A DNA stretch of 26,769 nucleotides from positions 1-26,769 of the IMG/VR virus record IMGVR_UViG_3300020214_000096; one strand, written 5' to 3'. The notes beneath the pieces are model-generated. The model made no database searches, was not told the origin of the DNA, and saw only the letters and a program-made list of their open reading frames with translations. The position numbers and the translations under genes were made by a program. The stretch comes from a virus. Within the stretch, counting starts at the first letter, position 1. Every line of letters begins with the position of its first letter. Positions 5,289 to 13,372 of the stretch are shown piece by piece.

Positions 5289-8200
5289 TATGAATTCAAT
5301 AAAATTTTTTCTAGTTTTTCTTTGATGACTACAGATGTCTTTTTGTTAAATTTAAAAGTCATTATCTTACTTCCGTCTTTGTACGATAAAAAAACATATG
5401 AACCACCATCTTTTGATTTAATTATATCATATAATTTATTCAAAGTTGTTTGGTTGATTTGAGAATCAATATTTAAATAAATTGGAGTTCCCCCAGAAAA
5501 ATTTGACAAGTCAAGTTTATTGCAAGAGTTTAATAAAATTTTAGAAATTAAATTTTCTTCATCACCCTCTTTGGAGATTGAGCCAGTTAGAGTGATAACA
5601 TCGCCGTTTTGAAAAAAATCATCCTGGTATTCTTTAGCCTCACGTGGAAAAACTATAATTTCTATATCAGATGATATGTCCTGTAAGTAAAATTTAAACA
5701 TTTTTGCACCTTTTTTTGTAATAATTTTCTTTGCCCCGGAGACAATTCCTCCTACTGTTACCCTAGATCCTGCTGGCAAGTCAAAAACATTTACAATTTC
5801 TTGATTAATTTCTTTACTTAAAAGGTCCCAAACTCCGTCTACTGGATTCTTAGAAACATAAATACCAAGCGCCTCTTTTTCTTTTTCTAAAATTCTTAAT
5901 TCTGTTTGTCTACCGAAATCTTCATCCATAGCCTCCTCAAGGAGCTCGTCAAATGCTCCGGCATTCGCCAGGTGTTCGATTGTTGATTTTTTAAGAACGG
6001 CGGAATTAACTCTACGAAAAAAATCATGAATAGAAATATAAGGTTTTTCAGAGTCCCTAGAAGATAGAATAGCTTCGCAAACAGCGGAGCCAATTCCATT
6101 TATCGCTGAAAGCCCAAAAATAATTGTACTGTCATCTATAACCGCAAAATCTTCAACGGATTTATTTATTGATGGGCCCAAAACTTTTACATCAAGTCTT
6201 CTGCAATCAGCTAAATAAAGCGCTAATTTTTCCTTGTTGCCAGCAACAGACGAAAGTAATGCAGCCATGTACTCTGCTGTATAATTCGTTTTCAAATATG
6301 CAGTAATGTAGGAAATCATAGCGTAACTTGCAGCGTGCGACCTGTTGAATCCGTAACCGCCAAAATATTCAATTTCTGAATATATTCTATTCGCTTTTTC
6401 TTTAGAAATTCCAGACTTGCTCAAACAGCCCTGCACAAATTTATCTCTGAATAAAGCTATTTTATCCATCAGTTTTTTCCCGATAACCTTACGCAAATCA
6501 TCTGCTTCGGCTGAAGAAAAGCCGGCAAGCTCTCTGGCAACACCCAAAACGTCTTCTTGGTAAAGCATGATCCCTAGGGATAATTGTAATACTTTTTCCA
6601 AATTTGGATGTTCGTATTCTATAGTTGCCCCTGAACGTTTTCGAGATATATAAAGCTTGTCCATGCCTGACCCCATTGGACCTGGCCTATAAAGAGATAT
6701 GAGCGCCATTATATCTTCAAGATTGTGGGGCTGCAATTGAACCATAAGCTCACGCATGCCGCCAGATTCCAATTGAAAAACACCTATAGCATTACCTTTG
6801 CAAAGTTCATTATATGTTTTATAGTCGTTCAATTCGATTTTATTGACATCTATATTTACACCTCTTGTTTTTTCAATAAGCTTAATACAATAATCAATAA
6901 CGCCTAGGTTTCTTAAACCGAGAAAATCTATTTTTAATAGTCCACACTGCTCAACCCTACCCATGTCCCACTGACTAATAATTGGGGTATCGATCCCCTT
7001 TTGCATGATCGGCATATACTCAATCAAAGGGTCTCGAGAAATTACAACGCCGGCGGCATGCATTCCGGTCTGCCTCACAAGCCCCTCTAGACCAAAGGCG
7101 GCATCAATGATTGTTTTTGCGTCTTGATCTTTTGCATAAAGATTTGAAAAATCTTTTGACTGCATACACTCATTAAGAGTTTTGGGCACTCCAAGAACTG
7201 GGGCTGGAACTAACTTGGCCACTTTATCACCAGAACTAAAATCGTAAGCTAATGCGCGAGCCGCATCTCTAATTGATTGACGAGCTCCGGTTTTGTTAAA
7301 CGTGCATATGTGGGCAACTCTGTCGTGGCCGTACTTCTCTTTGGCGTAATTGATAACTTTTTCCCTGTGCCTATCGTCAAAATCCAAATCTATATCTGGC
7401 ATGGATTTTCTGCCTTCAACCAAAAATCTATCAAACATCAACCCAAATTTAATTGGATCAAGATTAGTAATATCAAAAGCATAGGATAAAATACTTCCAG
7501 CCGCAGAACCTCGACCCCAACCAACTCTAATGTCATTTGCTTTTGCCCATCTGACAAGATCGGAGACGACAAGAAAGTATTCTGCAAAGCCCATTTCTTT
7601 AACAACTTTAATCTCGTGCGTAGCACGAGTTAAAATTTCTGAAGGAAGAGGATTTCCATATCTAATTTTTAATCCATCCCAAGCAAGTCTTTCAAAAAAA
7701 TCTATTGAACTTTCTTTTGTTGGTATAGGAAAATTGGGAAAATATATTTCTCCAAAATTTAAATTAAGGTCCACCATATCATTTACATGCATTGTGTTTT
7801 TTAAATATTCTTCTGGAAAAACAGAAGCCATTTCATCATAGGATTGTAAATAAAATTTATTCTCAGAAAAAGAAAACCTATCCGGCGTATGAACGTTGGA
7901 GTTGGTTGCCACACAAAGCATGATGTCGTGCGCGTGAGCGTCCTCTTTGTGCACGTAGTGCGAATCTCCCGATGCGACCACTTTGGCTCCAATTAAACTC
8001 GCTATTTTAATCAAATCTGGAATAATTTTAAGCTGTTCTTCTATGCCGTGATTTTGTATTTCAATAAAATAATTTTCTTTACCAACAATCGACTGCATGG
8101 TTACGGCTTTATTTAAAGCTGCATTAAAATCATTTCTAAGCAGAGCCTGAGAAACTTCTCCGTTGAGACAGCCCGACAGCACAATAATTCCCTCTGGATA

Positions 8201-8611
8201 TTGCTGTATTAAATCGTGATCAACCCTAGGCTTTACGTAATATCCTTCAGTAAAAGCTCTGGATGACATTTTGATTATGTTGTGATAGCCAACATTGTTT
8301 TTGGCCAATATAGTTATATGATAGGGGCCTCTTTGTTCCCATTCATTTTTTGCAGGCCCTGATCTTTCTTCCTCATCTTTGTCAAATCTAGTTTTTCTGG
8401 CTTGATAAAATTCTGAACCCAATATTGGTTTAACGCCCATTGCTAAACCCGCATCATAAAAATCTAACCACGAATGTATATTCCCGTGATCGGTTGTGGC
8501 CAGACCGTTCATCCCCAATTTTTTTGCTCTTGATAAATATTGTTCTATTTTTCCATGTCCATCCAATATTGAAAAAATAGTATGATTATGTAGATTTGTC
8601 CAATTCTTCAT
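5288..8611 (-). CDS. dnaE: DNA polymerase III alpha subunit (DnaE-type)
   Basis: This 1107-residue replicative polymerase is close in length to bacterial DnaE. It starts with a PHP domain whose nine metal-site residues all appear present: H8, H10, D17, H42, E67, H110, C148, D216 and H218. The polymerase site has 'GRGSAAGS' (367-373), the 'PDIDLDFD' aspartates (406, 408, 410) and 'LLKIDFLG' (D562). Near residue 950 is an OB-fold ('VTVGGIVSGAKK'). The intact PHP site suggests a built-in 3'-5' proofreading exonuclease, and no DnaQ homologue is seen nearby. It lacks the far C-terminal tau-binding segment, as far as I can tell. It lies between two zinc-ribbon genes with 4- and 5-nt overlaps. It has no in-frame CGG. 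Confidence 0.97.
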   Translation of the reverse strand: MKNWTNLHNHTIFSILDGHGKIEQYLSRAKKLGMNGLATTDHGNIHSWLDFYDAGLAMGVKPILGSEFYQARKTRFDKDEEERSGPAKNEWEQRGPYHITILAKNNVGYHNIIKMSSRAFTEGYYVKPRVDHDLIQQYPEGIIVLSGCLNGEVSQALLRNDFNAALNKAVTMQSIVGKENYFIEIQNHGIEEQLKIIPDLIKIASLIGAKVVASGDSHYVHKEDAHAHDIMLCVATNSNVHTPDRFSFSENKFYLQSYDEMASVFPEEYLKNTMHVNDMVDLNLNFGEIYFPNFPIPTKESSIDFFERLAWDGLKIRYGNPLPSEILTRATHEIKVVKEMGFAEYFLVVSDLVRWAKANDIRVGWGRGSAAGSILSYAFDITNLDPIKFGLMFDRFLVEGRKSMPDIDLDFDDRHREKVINYAKEKYGHDRVAHICTFNKTGARQSIRDAARALAYDFSSGDKVAKLVPAPVLGVPKTLNECMQSKDFSNLYAKDQDAKTIIDAAFGLEGLVRQTGMHAAGVVISRDPLIEYMPIMQKGIDTPIISQWDMGRVEQCGLLKIDFLGLRNLGVIDYCIKLIEKTRGVNIDVNKIELNDYKTYNELCKGNAIGVFQLESGGMRELMVQLQPHNLEDIMALISLYRPGPMGSGMDKLYISRKRSGATIEYEHPNLEKVLQLSLGIMLYQEDVLGVARELAGFSSAEADDLRKVIGKKLMDKIALFRDKFVQGCLSKSGISKEKANRIYSEIEYFGGYGFNRSHAASYAMISYITAYLKTNYTAEYMAALLSSVAGNKEKLALYLADCRRLDVKVLGPSINKSVEDFAVIDDSTIIFGLSAINGIGSAVCEAILSSRDSEKPYISIHDFFRRVNSAVLKKSTIEHLANAGAFDELLEEAMDEDFGRQTELRILEKEKEALGIYVSKNPVDGVWDLLSKEINQEIVNVFDLPAGSRVTVGGIVSGAKKIITKKGAKMFKFYLQDISSDIEIIVFPREAKEYQDDFFQNGDVITLTGSISKEGDEENLISKILLNSCNKLDLSNFSGGTPIYLNIDSQINQTTLNKLYDIIKSKDGGSYVFLSYKDGSKIMTFKFNKKTSVVIKEKLEKILLNS

Positions 8612-8814
8612 TCAATTCCCCTTCCTCTATCAGAATTGTCAAGAGAGTGATCTCTAACTTCTCTATAAGTTATGATAACAATTCCTCCACAATATCTGCA
8701 CGGGACAGGAAGTCCCTTTTGTGCAAATAGGTTTTTCTCCATGTAGGACATTGGTTGGTCGGATTTGCATTCGGAACATACCCCGATAACGTCATCTGGA
8801 TTTTTAATAACCAT
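8608..8814 (-). CDS. Zinc-ribbon protein
   Basis: This 68-residue protein has two CxxC knuckles, 'CSEC' (residue 13) and 'CRYC' (residue 39), separated by about 25 residues. That is typical of a single zinc ribbon. A beta strand ('GIVIITYREV') follows, then a charged tail. It overlaps the end of the primase gene (8804) by 11 nt and the start of dnaE by ATGA, so the three genes are coupled. Together with the primase it may act as a small DNA-binding or polymerase-associated protein, but no family is identified. Confidence 0.65.
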   Translation of the reverse strand: MVIKNPDDVIGVCSECKSDQPMSYMEKNLFAQKGLPVPCRYCGGIVIITYREVRDHSLDNSDRGRGIE

Positions 8815-10007
8815 TCTTTTTTTCCTTTTTAATATTTTTATATGCGTATCTTATTGGTGACGGCGAAGATTTTTCCATTGTTTCAACATATTTATGACCT
8901 ACTTGAATCCATTTATTTTTTCTTTCCAAGCTACAATCACCACAGCCCACTCCTACCGCATTAGCCCTATCGCAGGTAAACGGTCTTCCACCAATTCCCA
9001 TTTGTCTTCTTTTTACCCAATCATTAATATGAGCAGATGATTTATCAAATGAATAGTCTGAACAATAACTTAAAATTTCATGAAGAAATTTAATTGAATC
9101 TTCAGTATAGCTTAAAATTGAACACAAAAACAAACGAGCTTCATGCTCAAGAAAGTGTTGTTCTTCGGCTTGTTTTTTTAATCTAGCTACTGCTGGACAC
9201 CCTTTGAGAAGTTTATCTTTATCAAAAAGTTTATAAGTTTCTTTTAAATTTTTAAAAGCTTTTGATCCATATTTATTAAAGTAATCCAAAGGGTTATCTT
9301 TTACTTTATCTTGTTCTTCCATCTCATAAATATTTTCTCTGTACCACTCGTTGGCGGTGTAAGAAAATACTTGATTTGCAACATCAAGCCCTCTAGCTTC
9401 TGACGCATACTCAAGGATTGATTTTTGTTGCAAATACAGAATTCTGCTATCCCCGTTTGGATTCAGAAGCGTTTTGTACAACCCAGTGCTTTGATGTTTT
9501 GAACCCGGCAGGCGCCACATTCTTCTTAGGTCATAAACGCTAAAATCGAGACTGACTAAATGAAAAACGTCTTTTAACTTGGTTGCAATATATCGGAATG
9601 TTTTTGGCAGGGTGTTGCCAGGGTTGATCCCCAAAGCTATAGGTTCGCATTCTATGTGGAAACCTTTTTTCCCAGTAAAATAAACCAATACAGATTCCTT
9701 GGGCACGTATTGAATTAAGTACTCATACACCTTAATGCACTCGTTATGTGCAACGTCGAATTCTGCGTGATCTAAATCAAAATACAATGGTCCGAAGACG
9801 TGTAGCTTTTTCTAAATCTTTAGAGTTATAAGCGAATACTGAAGTATATATGCCGGTATTGTTATGTTTGTTAGAATATTTAATGATATCTTCTATCTCT
9901 AAAATTTTGTTTTTATCTCTTATAACTCTCTCAAGAGATGGCACATATCTAGCCACTTCATAATATTTCCACTCATAAAGAAATTTGCTGTCTGAATTAA
10001 TTTTCAT
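8804..10007 (-). CDS. Archaeo-eukaryotic-type primase (PrimPol-like), joined by a +1 shift at CGG (400 aa)
   Basis: The first 71 residues read from ATG 10007 in one frame and then meet CGG, with a stop four codons later. Skipping its C joins 'KATRL' to 'GPLYFDLDHAEFD', giving catalytic aspartates D77 and D79 of the AEP fold. Motif II is 'TGKKGFH' (111-117). Motif III is 'DFSVYDLRRMWRLPGSKH' (154-171), with R161, R165, S169 and H171. Residues about 250-390 hold the primase C-terminal domain, with 'GCPAVARL', 'FTCDRA' and 'CGDC' cysteines that could bind a metal or Fe-S cluster. The protein makes primers or fills gaps for the helicase and DnaE. Length: 1204 nt, 401 codons plus one base. The zero-frame fragment lacks the catalytic centre. 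Confidence 0.9.
9792..9794 (-). other. Putative +1 frameshift site 4: CTT CGG ACC
   Basis: This is codon 72 of the primase, five residues before the first catalytic aspartate. The zero frame continues ACC ATT GTA TTT TGA. Skipping the C gives GGA CCA TTG TAT TTT GAT TTA GAT (G P L Y F D L D). A peptide across this point would be decisive. CTT before the site recalls the prfB shift (CTT TGA), but no stop codon is involved. Confidence 0.9.
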
Positions 10008-10169
10008 AACACTTTTATTTTACCGATTAACTTCATTAATATTAGTCAACTTACTCTTTGGGTAAATAAAAGATTCTGAATGAGTTCTGTAATAAATAGA
10101 CTCTTGTATAAAATAATCTAGTTGTTTTAAGAAAGTAAATCGTTTAAGAATAATATTTGAATTGTTCAT
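10004..10169 (-). CDS. Small protein ending through a +1 shift at CGG (54 aa)
   Basis: ATG 10169 overlaps the TGA of the upstream 92-residue gene as ATGA. The zero frame runs 48 codons, then CGG, then TAA immediately (10020-10022). A +1 shift at that CGG (10023-10025) gives GGT AAA ATA AAA GTG TTA TGA, and its TGA overlaps the primase ATG (10007) as ATGA. Such coupled ends are the rule here, and the zero frame would leave a 12-nt gap. The protein is helical and Tyr/Phe-rich ('KRFTFLKQLDYFIQESIYY'). I know no family. Confidence 0.6.
10023..10025 (-). other. Putative +1 frameshift site 5: AAT CGG TAA
   Basis: This CGG directly precedes a zero-frame TAA. Skipping its C reads GGT AAA ATA AAA GTG TTA TGA, with the TGA overlapping the primase start. 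The only support is gene geometry and the shared CGG pattern. Confidence 0.55.
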
Positions 10170-10444
10170 TTATTCTTGCCTTTGCCCTTCTTGGATTTCT
10201 TTGTGGACTTTGTTGGTACTTTCACATCTCTCGTTCTTGGATACGAGTTTTTTTCATAATAACGAATAATGCTCATTAGTTGTACGCCTGTGCGTTCGGC
10301 AACGCTCATATCGTCGTCGGCGAATGCTTCTATTTCCTCATCGGTAAAGTCCTCGTCACTGAATACGGTTACTCCGTCATTAGCGTTAATGAGAGTTCCA
10401 GTTCCAGAGTGGAACACATAGTAGTTGATTTTGCGCTTTTTCAT
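10166..10444 (-). CDS. Acidic/basic hypothetical protein
   Basis: This 92-residue protein has an N-terminal beta-rich part ('KINYYVFHSGTGTLINANDGVTVF'), an acidic middle ('DEDFTDEEIEAFADDD') and a very basic tail ('KSTKKSKKGKGKNK'). The split charge suggests nucleic-acid or protein contact. It overlaps the HD-domain gene at its start and the 54-residue gene at its end, both as ATGA. The family is not recognised. The GTGTLINANDG segment may be conserved across marine phages, but I cannot check this. Confidence 0.6.
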   Translation of the reverse strand: MKKRKINYYVFHSGTGTLINANDGVTVFSDEDFTDEEIEAFADDDMSVAERTGVQLMSIIRYYEKNSYPRTRDVKVPTKSTKKSKKGKGKNK

Positions 10445-11109
10445 TTTTTTACCACATCGCTAATATTGGCCAAAGTATGAATTTTGGACGCAATATGATC
10501 AGCTATATGCGCAATCATGTCCACAAAAGTAATTGGGGTTGTCTCCGGAATTGGGGACCACGGGCCTAAATGACATCTTACCAATCTCAGTATTGCTTGA
10601 ATAGAATTTTCTGAAATAAAAAGAGTTGAAGAATGCGCTTCGGACGCGTATTTTTTATCGTACTCCTGACATTTTTGAACAAATAAACCTACAGTATATG
10701 GATGCATTGGATCGTATGCATAGTTTTTTGATTCTGGATTTTTTATGGCTTTAGTAATGTCATGCAGCAGAGAAGCCGATACAATAATATCTATATCCTC
10801 TTGTTCAAGCGAATACGATTGGCACATTAGCAACGCTATTTGAACTGTTCTTTTGGTGTGCAGAACACTCCCACCCTCTCCCTGTTCATCTGCGGCGTGT
10901 TGATCGGTCGAAAAACCGGACGGAGCTTTCCAAAAATCTTCTGCCCTATATAAAATAGACCTAACGAATAATCGAATGCTTTCGTCTGAAATTAGATTAA
11001 TCTCATCTAATAATGGTTTGAGAACTTTATCTTCTTGTTTAAAATTTATTTTTTGTCCTTTGTCGGATAAAATCTCATCAAGAATATTATTTGATTTATC
11101 TTTTGACAT
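10441..11109 (-). CDS. HD-domain phosphohydrolase
   Basis: This 222-residue protein has the HD pattern: an early His ('GSVLHTKR'), 'ASLLHDITK' with the His-Asp pair, 'VRCHLGPWS' and a late 'ADHIASK' Asp. HD proteins are metal-dependent phosphohydrolases acting on nucleotides or phosphodiesters. Here a nucleotide-pool or signal-nucleotide role is likely, given the replication genes around it. The start ATG 11109 lies 1 nt after the degenerate Cas4-like gene. It ends as ATGA with the next gene. Substrate unknown. Confidence 0.8.
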   Translation of the reverse strand: MSKDKSNNILDEILSDKGQKINFKQEDKVLKPLLDEINLISDESIRLFVRSILYRAEDFWKAPSGFSTDQHAADEQGEGGSVLHTKRTVQIALLMCQSYSLEQEDIDIIVSASLLHDITKAIKNPESKNYAYDPMHPYTVGLFVQKCQEYDKKYASEAHSSTLFISENSIQAILRLVRCHLGPWSPIPETTPITFVDMIAHIADHIASKIHTLANISDVVKK

Positions 11110-11898
11110 TTATTTATCTTCCTTTTTCCATGCAGCCCATTTAGAGCATGGCTTGTCGAATGGGCATGACTTACAATAAAAAGTCAACCCTCTTCTAGAG
11201 GGAAAAACTTTTTCTTCATACAACGCAGTGCACCAGTACTCCAATGCGTTTATGTCTGCTTTTTCGGTCATGAATTGAGTTAAGCCTGGTTTTTGATTCA
11301 TTAAATCAAAATAACCAAAGACTGCCTTATTCTTTTTATTTCCAAATTTATGATTAAAAGCGGCGCTCATAAATGCAAAATCAAAAACATAACCGCTTTC
11401 ATACTTAGATCTATGATTAAATACCCACTTAATGATATATATTTTTTTATTTTTTGAATAAATTAAATCGAACCTATCTTTTATTGCAACGCTGCCTGTG
11501 ATTGGAACAACGTACTCTTCATCAATGCCGATTGGAATTATATTTTTTTCTCCAAAATTTTCTATTAACTCCAACAAAATGACCGACGCCTTACTTGTTA
11601 AACTGGCCATGTTGGCGTGGAAAGTTTCGTGTTGTTCATAAACAATATCAAAAGAAGATGAATTTTTTGGAAACCAAAGTTTTTCCCATCTATTCAACAA
11701 AGATGCGTACGACGGCGTAACTCCAGCTTGTTTCTTGTAGAAGAAATAATCAACTACACTTTTGATATTTGATTCAAATTTTGATAGCAATAACTGTCTT
11801 CCGCCAATCTTTTCTGGCAAAAGCTGTTTGTGTTTGAAGTCATAGAGTCTTTCGCATATTTGAAAGTCTTTTAATTCTCTTAATGTTATCTGAAGCAT
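11110..11898 (-). CDS. Cas4-like Fe-S protein with degenerate nuclease site
   Basis: This 262-residue protein keeps the Cas4/AddB frame: an N-terminal 'LRELKDFQICERLYDFKHKQ' (Cys15) and three C-terminal cysteines ('FYCKSCPFDKPC'). The four-cysteine Fe-S site is therefore probably intact. The nuclease core reads 'KDRFDLIYSKNKKIYIIKWVFN'. The Asp of 'RFD' remains, but the usual 'DxK' (IIDyKTG) has become 'IIKWVFN', and the QxxxY motif is not clear. It is probably a non-catalytic relative that binds DNA or partners, perhaps the helicase encoded just upstream. The family match is good; the loss of activity is inferred from the missing residues. Confidence 0.7.
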   Translation of the reverse strand: MLQITLRELKDFQICERLYDFKHKQLLPEKIGGRQLLLSKFESNIKSVVDYFFYKKQAGVTPSYASLLNRWEKLWFPKNSSSFDIVYEQHETFHANMASLTSKASVILLELIENFGEKNIIPIGIDEEYVVPITGSVAIKDRFDLIYSKNKKIYIIKWVFNHRSKYESGYVFDFAFMSAAFNHKFGNKKNKAVFGYFDLMNQKPGLTQFMTEKADINALEYWCTALYEEKVFPSRRGLTFYCKSCPFDKPCSKWAAWKKEDK

Positions 11899-11905
11899 GC
11901 GGGTC

Positions 11906-13372
11906 TCACAATATATTTATTCTGGACATGATTTCTTGAATATCTTTTGAGTCAGCTATTTGAGCGTAAGACTCTTCGACTACGGGTTCGTATTCTACAT
12001 ACTTTTTATGCTCGTCTACATATTTAACCAATGGTGAATTGTACAAATATGTAGAACCGGTGATTCTGTTTTTGGGTATTTGGAGCTGCATAATTGTTTC
12101 ATCCTCTGAGTCATCTCCGCTAATAAGTTTTTTCTCTGTAATAAATATTGTAACTGCGCATTTTTGTTGGATAGAAAGCGACCCTCCGGTATCTGATTGC
12201 TGGACAACTTCTCTTCTCTCTTTCATTCTATTAGCGTTTTCTTGAGCGGTTATAATTAGTACACAGCTCATGTCTCTTGCTAGTTTTTCTAATTTAACCA
12301 TCATTTCTTCGAATTCCCCCCATCGAGGTTTACCTTTGCCAGATGATCTTGTAAACATAGATTGAATAGTGTCGATTACAATCACGTCTGGTACGAGTTC
12401 GGAATGACCCATAATGCTTCTCAACCATTTTTCTAAATCCTCAAAGTATGGGGTATCCGGATCATGCCTAACCATAAATCTATTGCCCCATTGAATTAGT
12501 TTTTCTTGAAATTTAATTAAATTTTCCTGTCTTTCTTTTGCGGTCCAATTTGAAGACTCTGCGTAAACATTTTTTTCAATGATTTGAGTCATTAAAACTC
12601 TCTCCCAATGCGAAATTGCTTCTTCAAAATTTACGTACAAAACTTTATATCCACAATCGGCCCAATTATTGACCAAGCATTTAGCAAAAGTGCTCTTACC
12701 TTTACCGGATGGGGCAATAATTGCGTGTACAGCGCCTCTAAAAAATCCACCCTCGTTAGTATACCCCATTGCCCTGTTAAGGGATTTATATTGTGTTGGA
12801 AGAAAACTGGGTATATCCAATAGGGACTCTGCTCTTCTGGAAATATCTTCTGCTGTTGTTACGCTATTCAAAGGGTTAAAATTTAATTCATTCTCTAAAT
12901 TTTTAATCTCTGTTGTTATCTCAGATATTCTGATTATTTCTTGTGTTGTTTTTTCGCCTTTTTGAATTAAAATAAGTTCAAGTTCTTGAAGGATATTAAG
13001 TTGTTTTTGTTTATTGGCTCTATGTTTAATTACTTTAGCTATTGATTCGTGATCAGATGTTTGCAAGCCGAGCAATATATCGATCATTGCGTTTACGCCA
13101 ACTGCACCACCCAATCCGGAATGTATATTCGTTTCAGATTCAAGCCAGGCTTTAAAAGCTATCGGATCTACTAAATCCAGTTTAGTTGTGCGATAATATG
13201 ATAATAAAGCTTTATAGAATTCATTGATTCCAATTTGATTGTTAACAATTCCAACCATGTCTTCTGGTAATTGCGCATCAAAATACGCAATTGATCCAGG
13301 ATTTTTTAAAGAAAGTGCAAATACCTGATATTCAATTGGGTATTCAGGTAGTTCTGCTTGATTTTCTTCCAC
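11906..13372 (-). CDS. DnaB-type replicative helicase
   Basis: This 488-residue helicase has a DnaB-like helical N-terminal domain (about 10-110), a helical linker (115-165) and a RecA-like ATPase with Walker A 'APSGKGKST' (220-228) and 'VLYVNFEE'. Walker B is 'VPDVIVID' (327-334), followed by a 'SDTGGSLSIQQKCA' DnaB-like loop and a C-terminal beta end. It unwinds DNA ahead of the DnaE-type polymerase, with the primase encoded downstream. The start is a GTG at 13372, because a TGA lies six codons upstream in frame and no other start exists. The gene overlaps the nuclease gene by 29 nt. Confidence 0.93.
   Translation of the reverse strand: MEENQAELPEYPIEYQVFALSLKNPGSIAYFDAQLPEDMVGIVNNQIGINEFYKALLSYYRTTKLDLVDPIAFKAWLESETNIHSGLGGAVGVNAMIDILLGLQTSDHESIAKVIKHRANKQKQLNILQELELILIQKGEKTTQEIIRISEITTEIKNLENELNFNPLNSVTTAEDISRRAESLLDIPSFLPTQYKSLNRAMGYTNEGGFFRGAVHAIIAPSGKGKSTFAKCLVNNWADCGYKVLYVNFEEAISHWERVLMTQIIEKNVYAESSNWTAKERQENLIKFQEKLIQWGNRFMVRHDPDTPYFEDLEKWLRSIMGHSELVPDVIVIDTIQSMFTRSSGKGKPRWGEFEEMMVKLEKLARDMSCVLIITAQENANRMKERREVVQQSDTGGSLSIQQKCAVTIFITEKKLISGDDSEDETIMQLQIPKNRITGSTYLYNSPLVKYVDEHKKYVEYEPVVEESYAQIADSKDIQEIMSRINIL

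Noticed and set aside
9787-10007. prfB-like P-site slip at CTT CGG
   Set aside because: Slippage of a Leu tRNA to UUC could work here, but the other four sites have CCG, AAT, CTG and AAT before CGG, which do not re-pair in the same way, and none has an SD-like stimulator or a stop codon in the A site.
2874-10169. Five split genes read as pseudogenes or sequencing errors
   Set aside because: All five breaks are the same kind (+1) at the same codon (CGG), and the downstream parts keep intact catalytic residues and clean stops. Random errors or decay would not choose one codon. Raw reads should still be checked.
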